Origin: an uncultured Pseudomonadota bacterium
GTDB taxonomy: Bacteria > Desulfobacterota > Desulfobulbia > Desulfobulbales > Desulfurivibrionaceae
Assembly: GCA_937868185.1 (NCBI GenBank)
Contig: CALMMG010000088.1
Coordinates: 1-39,370 of the forward strand
Direction of reading: 5' to 3'
DNA: 39,370 nt
Under the pieces are notes generated by a model. The model made no database searches, had not been told where the DNA came from, and saw only the letters and a program-made list of their open reading frames with translations. A program made the translations under genes and the position numbers. Shown piece after piece: positions 7,565-15,085 of this stretch (its first letter is position 1; every line of letters begins with the position of its first letter).

Positions 7565-9312
7565 CGCTTACCGCGCCAGAAGAAATCATCCCGCTGGCGT
7601 CCAGACAGGTCATGGGCAAAGCGGGCGATCAGACCGGAAGCAACAACCAGATCACAGAGATCCCCATCCAGATCCCCCCGGTCAACCATCCCCTCCAAAA
7701 TGGACATGGCTTCGGAGAGCATTTTCCCTTGTTTGTAAGGCCGATCCGCAGCGGTCAGCGCTTCCAGCACATCAGCCAAGGCCAACATTCTTGCGGGCAG
7801 GGGAATGGCGCCGCTTTCAAGCCCTCGGGGATAACCGCCGCCGTTCAATTTTTCATGATGCATGCCCGCATAGACCGGGACATTCCGAAGTTTTTTCGGA
7901 AACGGCAGTCCTTCCAGCATCCGGATGCTCATCTCCACATGGTGGTTCATCACCTTGCGTTCCGCTGCGGTCAAGGTGCCTCTCTGCACGCAGAGATTTT
8001 CAACCTCATCGGGGCCGAGAAGGGGTAAAACCATCCCATTCATGGCATAGGTGATCCCAGCGAGCCGCTGCACCTTCTCGATGCTGTCAGCAGGCAACCC
8101 CTCGCCCCCCAGATTAATGGTGTCGAGAAAATTGATAATTTCCTGCCACTCTTCCTCTTTTTCTCTCGGCAAAGAAACGGGGTGTCCCAACTCCCTTGGA
8201 CAGGGTTCGTTTTCCAGTCGGGTGATCGCATCATTTAATCTAAAAATTTCCACCCGATGCCGAATCAGTTCTATCCGATCGAAAATGGTCTCAAGCTTGG
8301 TCGCTTTGTCCATAAGATGCTCTGGCGTGGTGATCTTCCCCACGTCATGGAGCCAGGCCGCCATCCTGATCTCGGCAAGCTCGTCGACGCTGAAACTGAC
8401 CGAGGCGAACTTGCCGGTGGTGGCCTTATTCACCTCCAGAGCAATCTTCTCGGTAAGATTAGCAACCCTGAAGACGTGCCCGGCGGTGTAAGGGGATTTT
8501 TCATCGATGGCATCGCCGATTGTCCGCACAAAGGCGTCCAACAGATTTTCAAGCTCCCGAACCAGCCGCATCTTGGTAAGGGCAATGGCCGCCTGCGAGG
8601 CCAGGCTCATGACCATTCCCACCTCGTACTCGGGGAAAGGGGTAACCACCCCGGTTTCCCGATCCTTGGCATTAAGGAGCTGCAACACCCCGATAACCTC
8701 ATCCTCATGATCCCGCAGGGGAATCACCAGCATCGAACAGGAGCGATACCCCGTGGAGGCATCAAAATCACGGGTTCCCTGAAAATCAAACCCTTCGGCG
8801 TCATAGACATCGGAGATATTGACCGGCTTGCCGGTAAGGGCGCAGTGGGCAGAAACGTTCCGGTGATTCTCCTGATTGTCCTCAAGCCGCAGCGGCACCG
8901 GGGGCCAAGAAATGGCTTCCCCGCTTCCCCCCATGAACACCCCGAGGGAATCATTCTGGACAATGGAAAAATCAAGGGTCTCCCGCTCACTCGCCTTGAT
9001 GTACAGGGTTCCACCGTCGGCGTTGGTGAAGTGTCGGGCCTCCCGGACGATCCTTTCCAATAGCCGATCGATGTTCTTTTCCGAGGAAAGCCCCAGGCCG
9101 ATCTTTACCAGTTGGGCAAGATGATTTCCCTGACCTTCGCTAAACGCCCGGACCTCCTGGATAACCCGCTCGGCGAGCCCAGCGACCACCTCCGCCGAAA
9201 CCCCGGCCATTGCCTGTCCAGCATAATCTTCGATCCCCCGCACGACCTTCTGCATGAGCAGGTCCACCGCAGGTTGTCTGTGAGCCCGAGCCTTATCCGG
9301 AAGAGTATTCAT
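7540..9312 (-). CDS. GAF-domain HD-GYP protein, probable c-di-GMP phosphodiesterase
   Basis: HD-GYP proteins hydrolyse cyclic di-GMP. This 590-residue cytoplasmic protein has a GAF sensor domain (about residues 78-250) and then an HD-GYP domain: YTAGHVFRV near 275-283, the HD pair at 322-323 in WLHDVGK, HHEKLNGGGYP at 485-495, and DVLEALTAADRPYK at 514-527. All the usual metal ligands seem present. Between the HD pair and the second half (GTLTAAERKVMNHHVE, from about 445) lies an insertion of about 100 residues, whereas ordinary domains continue almost directly. The start ATG at 9312 has AGGGGAT upstream. It is convergent with tlyA and overlaps it by 25 bases. Substrate and activity are inferred. 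Confidence 0.9.
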   Translation of the reverse strand: MNTLPDKARAHRQPAVDLLMQKVVRGIEDYAGQAMAGVSAEVVAGLAERVIQEVRAFSEGQGNHLAQLVKIGLGLSSEKNIDRLLERIVREARHFTNADGGTLYIKASERETLDFSIVQNDSLGVFMGGSGEAISWPPVPLRLEDNQENHRNVSAHCALTGKPVNISDVYDAEGFDFQGTRDFDASTGYRSCSMLVIPLRDHEDEVIGVLQLLNAKDRETGVVTPFPEYEVGMVMSLASQAAIALTKMRLVRELENLLDAFVRTIGDAIDEKSPYTAGHVFRVANLTEKIALEVNKATTGKFASVSFSVDELAEIRMAAWLHDVGKITTPEHLMDKATKLETIFDRIELIRHRVEIFRLNDAITRLENEPCPRELGHPVSLPREKEEEWQEIINFLDTINLGGEGLPADSIEKVQRLAGITYAMNGMVLPLLGPDEVENLCVQRGTLTAAERKVMNHHVEMSIRMLEGLPFPKKLRNVPVYAGMHHEKLNGGGYPRGLESGAIPLPARMLALADVLEALTAADRPYKQGKMLSEAMSILEGMVDRGDLDGDLCDLVVASGLIARFAHDLSGRQRDDFFWRGKRYCLSETR

Positions 9313-9482
9313 GGCCTATCCCCTTGCCCAAGGCAGTAGTTTCCGATCTTCACATCTTCTCTGTCCGACGAGTGGCGGAACAAAGATTTTTCCATTATAA
9401 TACCGCTGCTCCGGAGGGATTTTCTTGAACCGCACCGTACCGGATGGATCATAACCCAGAAAAAAAATCAGGACCTTTGCCC

Positions 9483-10142
9483 ATGCCCCATATTAGCAGA
9501 TTTTTGCTCACGACAGCCTTTCTTGGCCTCACCCTCTCTGCTGCTGGCTCCAGCCCACGGGAACAGGTGCTGGACGATTACAAAAACGGCCTGGCGTCGG
9601 GGTGGGAAACCAAATCCTTTGCCGGACAGACCCATTATACGGCAGAACATAACGACAAGCAATTCTCCATTAAAGCGACAAGCACAGCAGCAGCCTCCGG
9701 TCTTTTCCATAAAATCGATTATGACCCCAAGGAACAGCCTATCCTCCGCTGGAGCTGGAAGATCGACCACACCCTCGCCAAGGGAGACGAACGCACCAAG
9801 GCCGGAGACGATTATGCGGCCAGGGTCTATGTAGTGTTCCCCTCGATACTCTTCTGGAAAACCAAGGCGCTCAACTATATCTGGGCCAACAAACTGCCCA
9901 AGGGCGAGGCCCTGCCCAACGCCTTCACCGCCAACGCCATCATGATCGCAGTGGAGAGCGGCAACGAACACGCCGGCCAATGGCTGAACGAGGAGCGCAA
10001 TATCCAGGCGGATTTCAAGAAATATTTCAAGACCGAGCCTCCCAGGGTGGGCGGCATTGCCATCATGACCGACACCGACAACACCGGCGAAAGCGCCATT
10101 GCCTGGTACGGCCCCATCATCATCGGCAGAGACAACCCATAG
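9483..10142 (+). CDS. DUF3047-like secreted protein
   Basis: The 219-residue product has an N-terminal signal peptide (about residues 1-24, MPHISRFLLTTAFLGLTLSA) and looks periplasmic. The mature part contains WSWKID, DYAARVYVVFP, LNYIWANKLP, GEALPNAFTANAIMIAVESG and VGGIAIMTDTDNTGESAIAWYG. These features match my memory of the DUF3047 family, whose function is unknown. I chose the ATG at 9483 because CAGGA lies upstream at a suitable distance and the signal peptide then begins at once. An upstream in-frame ATG at 9444 would add 13 polar residues. It is divergent from the HD-GYP gene, with about 170 bases between them. Confidence 0.75.
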   Translation: MPHISRFLLTTAFLGLTLSAAGSSPREQVLDDYKNGLASGWETKSFAGQTHYTAEHNDKQFSIKATSTAAASGLFHKIDYDPKEQPILRWSWKIDHTLAKGDERTKAGDDYAARVYVVFPSILFWKTKALNYIWANKLPKGEALPNAFTANAIMIAVESGNEHAGQWLNEERNIQADFKKYFKTEPPRVGGIAIMTDTDNTGESAIAWYGPIIIGRDNP

Positions 10143-10204
10143 CCAGACTGCTTATTCTAACCTCACCTAGCCATTACCCTTAAGGCAAAAGGACTTGGGG
10201 ACGG

Positions 10205-10233
10205 TTGACTTGCCGAAGTGAAAATGCTACCTT
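10205..10233 (+). promoter_or_regulatory. Candidate sigma-70 promoter for the SH3b gene
   Basis: TTGACT (10205-10210) and TACCTT (10228-10233) are 17 bases apart. Transcription would begin near 10240, about 85 bases before the SH3b ATG at 10324, and could also feed the two-component genes downstream. The -10 box is imperfect. Confidence 0.45.
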
Positions 10234-10323
10234 GGGTGCGATGCAATCCTCAGACCAGTTCAGCATTTCCCCTGCGCTCTGCTGACCAGACTATTCCCCA
10301 AGTTTCTTCAGGAGTTTACCCTC

Positions 10324-10869
10324 ATGACCAAGATATCATCCCTTTCCCGACCTTCCCTGATCCTCACCCTCACATGCGCTTTATGCCTCACGTTCGGGAT
10401 CACCGCCCACGCCGCACCCAAAAAGGCTCCGACCAAGGCCTCTTCTGAAAGAAACGCCAAAACGGCTCCAGAAAAAGCCACCGCCAGTAGTGCGGACCAC
10501 GTCAGTGTCCTGAAAAACGGGGCCAACATCCGCTCCGGCCCCGAAACAAGCAAAGAAATCCTCTGGACGGTATTCAAGGGTTTCCCGTTACAGGTAACCG
10601 AACGCAAGGGAAAATGGGCCCATGTAGTGGACTTCGAAGGCGACAAGGGCTGGATTACCACCGATCTGCTGGCAAAAGAGAAAACCGTCATTGTCAAGGC
10701 GGCCACCGCCAATCTGCGGGTTGGCGCAGGAAAAGACTACGAAATCACAGCTGAGGTCAAACACGGCGTGGTCTTCAAGACCTTGGCCACCGAAGGCGAC
10801 TGGGTCAAGGTCAAGCATGCGGACGGCACCACCGGTTGGATATTGAGCAAGCTCCTCTGGCCCAACTGA
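10324..10869 (+). CDS. Secreted protein with two bacterial SH3 domains
   Basis: This 181-residue protein has a signal peptide (about residues 1-31, ending AHA). A Lys/Ala/Thr-rich linker (about 32-57) follows, then two SH3b domains at about 58-112 and 118-180. Each has the typical NIRSGPxTS or NLRVGAGKDY start and ends in GWITTDLL or GWILSKLL. SH3b domains bind peptidoglycan or proteins in the periplasm, and no catalytic domain is present. It lies 16 bases before the sigma-54 response regulator gene and on the same strand, so they may share a transcript. The role is unknown; a cell-wall-binding or signalling adaptor is plausible. Confidence 0.85.
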   Translation: MTKISSLSRPSLILTLTCALCLTFGITAHAAPKKAPTKASSERNAKTAPEKATASSADHVSVLKNGANIRSGPETSKEILWTVFKGFPLQVTERKGKWAHVVDFEGDKGWITTDLLAKEKTVIVKAATANLRVGAGKDYEITAEVKHGVVFKTLATEGDWVKVKHADGTTGWILSKLLWPN

Positions 10870-10885
10870 GCGTAACGCCGACACC

Positions 10886-12313
10886 ATGGGAAAAAAAGTC
10901 CCCCCCCCATATCCGTTGCACCCCGTTCTTCTGGTTGACGACGAACTCCATACCCTTGCCAGTTTTGATATCGCCCTCCGCTCCCATGGCATCAACAACA
11001 CCATCCGTTGCCAGGACAGCCGACAGGTCGCTAGCATTCTCGACCATCAACCGGTGGAAATCATCCTCCTCGACCTGATGATGCCCCATGTTTCCGGGCA
11101 CGACATCCTCAAGGACGTCAGCCAGCGTTTTCCGGAACTGCCGGTCATCATCGTCACCGGGGTCAATGAGGTGGAAACCGCGGTTCGCTGCATCCAGCAA
11201 GGAGCCTTTGACTACGTGCTCAAGCCGGTGGAGATCGAACGCCTCCTGCCAAGCATCCGGCGGGCCCTTGAAGTCAGACAACTCCGGCGAGAAAACTCAC
11301 GCCTCGCCAACAGTTTCTTTGAAAAAGATCCCGCCCGCCCGGAGGTGTTTTGCGAAATCATCACGGGCAACGACACCATGAAAGCTCTGTTCCGCTATTG
11401 CGAGGCCATTGCCGAAGGGCGGCAGCCGGTGCTGATCACCGGAGAAACTGGGGTGGGCAAGGAGAGCATCGCCAGGGCCATCCATGACCTAAGCGGCAGG
11501 ACGGGAGAATACGTGGCGGTCAACGTGGCCGGCCTTGACGACCAAATCTTTGCCGACACCCTTTTTGGTCATGCCAAGGGGGCTTTCACCGGTGCGGACC
11601 GCAGCCGCTCCGGCCTGGTGGAAAAAGCTGCCGGAGGCTCCCTGTTCCTTGACGAGATCGGTGATCTCAGCGAGCCCTCCCAGGTCAAGCTCCTCCGTTT
11701 TCTTGAAGAGCGAGAATACTATCCCTTGGGCTCCGACCAGGTGAATCATTCGGACGCCAGGGTTATCGTCGCCACCCACCACGACCTGGAACAGCAACAC
11801 CAAAAAGGATTATTCCGCACCGACCTGTTTTACCGGCTACGCACCCACCGCATCCAGGTTCCTCCGCTGCGGGAACGCAAAGATGATCTTCCTGCCCTGC
11901 TGGATTTTTTTCTGGCCCAGGCCGCGGCAGAATTCAAAAAAGAAAAACCCAGCTACCCTGATGCGCTCATCCCCCTGCTTGCCGACTATGATTTCCCCGG
12001 CAACATCCGGGAGCTGCGGGCTCTGGCCTTTGATGCGGTAAGCCATCTCCGAAGCGCGACCCTCTCCCTATCCTTCTTTCACAAGGAACTCGGCGTACCC
12101 AACCCCTCGGAAAGTCCTTCTTCTCCCTTTACCAAGGTTCTTTCTCAAAAATCGTGGGCCGCCGCGCTTGACCGCCTACCCACCCTGAAAAATGCAGATC
12201 AAGAACTCATCACCGAAGCTCTCAGGCGCAGCAGCAACAACCAACGGGCCGCGGCACTCCTTTTGGGCATAACCCCGCAGGCTTTAAATCAGCGACTCAA
12301 GCGCCAAGCGTAA
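10886..12313 (+). CDS. Sigma-54-dependent response regulator (NtrC family)
   Basis: This 475-residue activator has three parts. The receiver domain (about residues 12-130) has acidic residues VDDE, the phospho-acceptor Asp63 in LLDLMMP and the conserved Lys113 in LKP. The AAA+ domain (about 158-400) has Walker A GETGVGKE at 186-193, the sigma-54-contacting loop GAFTGA at 232-237, Walker B LFLDEIGD at 253-260 and the arginine-finger segment FRTDLFYRL at 310-318. A Fis-type helix-turn-helix (about 438-473, NNQRAAALLLGITPQALNQRL) closes the protein. It should bind upstream activating sites and open sigma-54 promoters after phosphorylation. The histidine kinase gene begins nine bases after its stop and is the likely partner. 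Targets are unknown. Confidence 0.95.
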   Translation: MGKKVPPPYPLHPVLLVDDELHTLASFDIALRSHGINNTIRCQDSRQVASILDHQPVEIILLDLMMPHVSGHDILKDVSQRFPELPVIIVTGVNEVETAVRCIQQGAFDYVLKPVEIERLLPSIRRALEVRQLRRENSRLANSFFEKDPARPEVFCEIITGNDTMKALFRYCEAIAEGRQPVLITGETGVGKESIARAIHDLSGRTGEYVAVNVAGLDDQIFADTLFGHAKGAFTGADRSRSGLVEKAAGGSLFLDEIGDLSEPSQVKLLRFLEEREYYPLGSDQVNHSDARVIVATHHDLEQQHQKGLFRTDLFYRLRTHRIQVPPLRERKDDLPALLDFFLAQAAAEFKKEKPSYPDALIPLLADYDFPGNIRELRALAFDAVSHLRSATLSLSFFHKELGVPNPSESPSSPFTKVLSQKSWAAALDRLPTLKNADQELITEALRRSSNNQRAAALLLGITPQALNQRLKRQA

Positions 12314-12322
12314 CAACGGACC

Positions 12323-13642
12323 ATGACAAGCAAAGGGAAAATACTTGTTGTTGACGATGAGCCCATGGTCCTCAGGCTGCTCACCATGCAGGTGGAACGC
12401 CTCGGCTATACAGCAACCGCCGCACCCAACGGCCCGGATGCCTTGGCCCTTCTTAAAAAAGACCCCTTCCATCTCCTAATTACTGACGTGGTAATGCCAG
12501 ACATGGATGGCCTTTCCCTCATGCAGCATGCCATGACCATCCAACCGGACCTCGAATGCATCGTGGTTTCCGGCCAGGCGGATCTTGCCATCGCCGTAGA
12601 GGCCATGAAGATGGGGGCGATCAACTATATCCAAAAACCCATCTCCCTAATGGAACTGGAAGTCTCCCTGGCCAAGGGGATGGAGCGGCGGACCCTGCTG
12701 AAAACCCTCAAACAAAGCCAACTGGAACTGAGCCAACACCGTGACCAGTTGGAACAGCTGGTCGCCAAGCGGACCGCTGAACTCGCCCGCATCAACAAAC
12801 AACTCGAGGCGGATATCAAGGCCAGAAAAAAGGCGGAAAAAGAAGCGGAACAACGGCGGCGGCAGCTCATCGAGGCCGACAAAATGGTCTCCCTAGGCAT
12901 CCTGGTTGCCGGGGTGGCCCATGAAATCAACAATCCAAACAACTTCATCACCATGAACGCCCCCATCCTTCACCGCGCCTGGGAGGATTTCCTGCCTATA
13001 CTGGAAGAGCATTACCAAGAACAGGGCGATTTCCCCGTGGCAGGCATCCCCTTTTCCGAGATGCGCGAGCATATCCCCGAACTTTTTTCCGGCATCCTCG
13101 ATGGCTCGGAACGCATCCGCAAGATCGTCTTCAACCTGCGGGATTACGCGCGACAGGGCATCTCCGACATGGACCAGGACGTTGACCTCAACACCGCATT
13201 GCGCGCCGCTCTGGTCCTGCTTGCCAACCCGCTCAAAAAAGCAACCGACCACCTCTCCGTCCACTATGGCGAGGGGCTGCCTTTGGTGCGGGGCAATTTC
13301 CAGCGCACCGAGCAGGTCATCATCAACCTATTGCAAAACGCTTACCAGTCCTTGGCTTCGCCGCACCAACACCTGACGGTCTCCACCGGCTTGGATTCAA
13401 AGACCGACACGGTTTTTGTGGAAGTAGCAGACCAAGGCGGGGGGATTTCTCCCAAAAATCTCAAACGCATCTTGGACCCGTTTTTCACCACCAAGCGTGA
13501 TGGCGGCGGCAGCGGTCTCGGCCTCTCCATTTCCGCAGGGATCATGGAAGAGCATGGAGGTCGACTGGAATTCAGCTCACAGCCTGACAAGGGCACCATT
13601 GCCAGAGCGGTCTTTCCCATCACCACCAGCGAGGGCAAATAA
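12323..13642 (+). CDS. REC-histidine kinase, probable partner of the upstream sigma-54 regulator
   Basis: The 439-residue soluble protein starts with a receiver domain (about residues 5-120; Asp55 in LLITDVVMP, Lys105 in QKP). A predicted coiled coil (about 120-187, rich in Glu, Lys and Gln) follows, then a dimerisation/phospho-acceptor segment with His200 in GVAHEINNPNNF. The HATPase domain contains the N box QVIINLLQNAYQS, the G1 box DQGGGI and the G2 box GGGSGLGLS. No membrane segment or PAS domain is visible, so input probably arrives by phosphorylation of the receiver or through partner proteins. It is nine bases from the upstream regulator gene, consistent with an operon encoding a phosphorelay. 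Confidence 0.93.
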   Translation: MTSKGKILVVDDEPMVLRLLTMQVERLGYTATAAPNGPDALALLKKDPFHLLITDVVMPDMDGLSLMQHAMTIQPDLECIVVSGQADLAIAVEAMKMGAINYIQKPISLMELEVSLAKGMERRTLLKTLKQSQLELSQHRDQLEQLVAKRTAELARINKQLEADIKARKKAEKEAEQRRRQLIEADKMVSLGILVAGVAHEINNPNNFITMNAPILHRAWEDFLPILEEHYQEQGDFPVAGIPFSEMREHIPELFSGILDGSERIRKIVFNLRDYARQGISDMDQDVDLNTALRAALVLLANPLKKATDHLSVHYGEGLPLVRGNFQRTEQVIINLLQNAYQSLASPHQHLTVSTGLDSKTDTVFVEVADQGGGISPKNLKRILDPFFTTKRDGGGSGLGLSISAGIMEEHGGRLEFSSQPDKGTIARAVFPITTSEGK

Positions 13643-13761
13643 GCCGCCACCGCATCAATCTTTATTGACACGCATCAACTTTCATTCATTCCCGCCACAC
13701 TATAGGTTTTTCTCCCAAAACCCCACCCCACACATAAAGATATCTTAATCTTCACACGCCC

Positions 13762-13791
13762 TTGCTTTTCTATTACACATAGAAATATGTT
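13762..13791 (+). promoter_or_regulatory. Candidate promoter before the short cheW-like gene
   Basis: TTGCTT (13762-13767) and TATGTT (13786-13791) are 18 bases apart inside an AT-rich 267-base intergenic stretch (13643-13909). A second possible -10, TATACAAT, begins just after. The call rests on this weak match and on the sharp drop in GC. Confidence 0.3.
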
Positions 13792-13909
13792 ATACAATAT
13801 TAGTTAGTTAGATATATTCTCCCCCGCCTGGCACATTTCTTCCATATACAGAATACAACCTCCCGAAAAAACCACGGGATCGAATTCCACCTGACCAGGA
13901 GGGAAGACC

Positions 13910-14248
13910 ATGGGAACATCCGCAGTAAAACCCACGCTGGCAACGCTCATGCCTGACCGAGATGCATACGCCCACGGTTCGCTGCGAATCACCGCGATCC
14001 TCGGCATGATGGCGGCAACCGCTCTTCCCCTTGCCAACGACACGGTCATGGGCATCGTCAATTTCCGGGGCAGAACCGTTCCGGTCATTGATCTGCGGGT
14101 GAACCCCCTCCGCGGCCTCAGCGGCTTTGCCGAACAGATTTGCATCCTGTCAGCGGAAAGCACCCACCAGACCCAACCGCTTATCTTTGGCGCCTTGGTG
14201 GATTCGGAAGCGGACGCGTACGAATTGCTGTCCGGAAGCACCCACTAA
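13910..14248 (+). CDS. Short CheW-like protein (truncated or minimal)
   Basis: CheW couples chemoreceptors to the kinase CheA. This 112-residue product has the CheW core: ILGMMAATALPLANDTVMGIVNFRG-like sequence leading to the hallmark FRGRTVPVIDLR, and then LIFGALVDSEADAYEL. Normal CheW proteins are about 140-170 residues. Here the first strands, which usually carry a YAIDxxxVxEI-like segment, are shortened to AYAHGSLRITAILG. The last quarter after the VDS strand is missing, replaced by LLSGSTH and a stop. I looked for the missing end in the other frames downstream and saw nothing like it. The ribosome binding site AGGAGGGAAG is very strong, so it is probably translated. It may be a minimal coupling protein or a decaying gene. 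Confidence 0.65.
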   Translation: MGTSAVKPTLATLMPDRDAYAHGSLRITAILGMMAATALPLANDTVMGIVNFRGRTVPVIDLRVNPLRGLSGFAEQICILSAESTHQTQPLIFGALVDSEADAYELLSGSTH

Positions 14249-14321
14249 TAACGATTACAGGTCCGGCCGGGCCTGACACAAATAGCCGTTTGGATCGGTC
14301 CCCCCCCCTCGCCGGTCCAAG

Positions 14322-14359
14322 ACTTCCTGCCAAGTCTCTTCGGAGGCTTGGCAGGAAGT
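14322..14359 (+). terminator. Long hairpin after the cheW-like gene
   Basis: ACTTCCTGCCAAG (14322-14334) and CTTGGCAGGAAGT (14347-14359) form a perfect 13-bp stem with a 12-base loop. No T-run follows, so it is not a classical intrinsic terminator. It could be an mRNA 3' stabiliser, an inverted-repeat protein-binding site, or an imperfect terminator. It overlaps a possible sigma-54 promoter. Confidence 0.5.
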
Positions 14360-14364
14360 TGGCT
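14348..14364 (+). promoter_or_regulatory. Possible sigma-54 promoter upstream of the CheY-like gene
   Basis: TTGGCAGGAAGTTGGCT keeps the GG-N10-GC spacing required by sigma-54, with a near-consensus -24 element (TTGGCA). The -12 element is TGGC instead of TTGC. It lies about 150 bases before the receiver gene at 14511 and close to a sigma-54 activator gene. The same bases form one arm of the 13-bp hairpin, so the match could be coincidental. Confidence 0.3.
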
Positions 14365-14510
14365 TTCAGCTGGACGAGAAAATAACCGGGAGCACACCAT
14401 GAAACACGGCGAAACAGCGACGATTGCTGCCATTTCACAACCTCCCCCACAAGGCTGAATCCAGCCATGTTACCGACCGCGCATTACGCCCTGCTTGACC
14501 GCCACACATC

Positions 14511-14903
14511 ATGACCAGCCCACAGATCCTGATCGCGGAAGACGAGAAACACACCCGACTGGCACTACATCTTGTCCTCCGTCAGGCCGGGTTCAGCGTA
14601 ATTCTGGCAAGCAATGGGCGGGAAGCTTATGAAAAAATCCAGCAACAGCCAGCCAGCCGCCCCATCAGCCTGATCATCACCGATTTCAAGATGCCGGAAC
14701 TCGACGGCCTTGGCCTGATCGACAAACTGCAAGGGGCAGGGATTCCGACCCCCATCATGGTCATCACCGGCTATGGCGACAAAGAGCTCCTTCGACAACT
14801 GCACAAACGCGGCTGCGCCTCCTACATCGACAAACCGTTCATCCCCGCGGAAGTCCTGAACCGGATCGCCAGCGTCCTGCCACAAGCAGAAGCCTTAGCC
14901 TGA
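14511..14903 (+). CDS. CheY-like single-domain response regulator
   Basis: The 130-residue protein is a stand-alone receiver domain. It has the acidic pair in AEDE (residues 9-12), the phospho-acceptor Asp58 in LIITDFKMPELDG, the switch Thr86 in VITGYGD and the conserved Lys108 in YIDKPF. There is no output domain, so it must work by protein contact, for example with a kinase, the flagellar switch or another regulator. It stands 262 bases after the cheW-like gene and alone on its transcript as far as I can see. The nearby REC-kinase could phosphorylate it; this is inference. Confidence 0.9.
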   Translation: MTSPQILIAEDEKHTRLALHLVLRQAGFSVILASNGREAYEKIQQQPASRPISLIITDFKMPELDGLGLIDKLQGAGIPTPIMVITGYGDKELLRQLHKRGCASYIDKPFIPAEVLNRIASVLPQAEALA

Positions 14904-14996
14904 AAGCTTTCCGGCCAACCCACCCATCCCACCGCTTCATCCCCTCCCGCCCTGCCGCATCTCCGGTTTCCAGCAGGACCTCTCCGAGAAAAGCTA

Positions 14997-15025
14997 TTGA
15001 CCAGCCCTTACGAACACACTAAAAG
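14997..15025 (+). promoter_or_regulatory. Candidate sigma-70 promoter for the pheA-tyrA fusion gene
   Basis: TTGACC (14997-15002) and TAAAAG (15020-15025) are separated by 17 bases. Transcription would start near 15032, leaving a leader of about 55 bases before the ATG at 15086, too short for a leader-peptide attenuator. The AT-rich stretch right after the -10 supports the call. Confidence 0.45.
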
Positions 15026-15085
15026 AATAAATATCCCGCCAACATGGGCGCATAAAAATCAACCACACAACCAGCAGGTCATCAT

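Noticed and set aside
13829-13844. TGGCACATTTCTTCC as a sigma-54 promoter for the cheW-like gene
   Set aside because: The -24 half is good, but the -12 position has CC rather than GC, so the invariant GC is missing.
14249-14400. Lost C-terminal part of CheW in another frame
   Set aside because: None of the three forward frames after the stop resembles the missing CheW strands.
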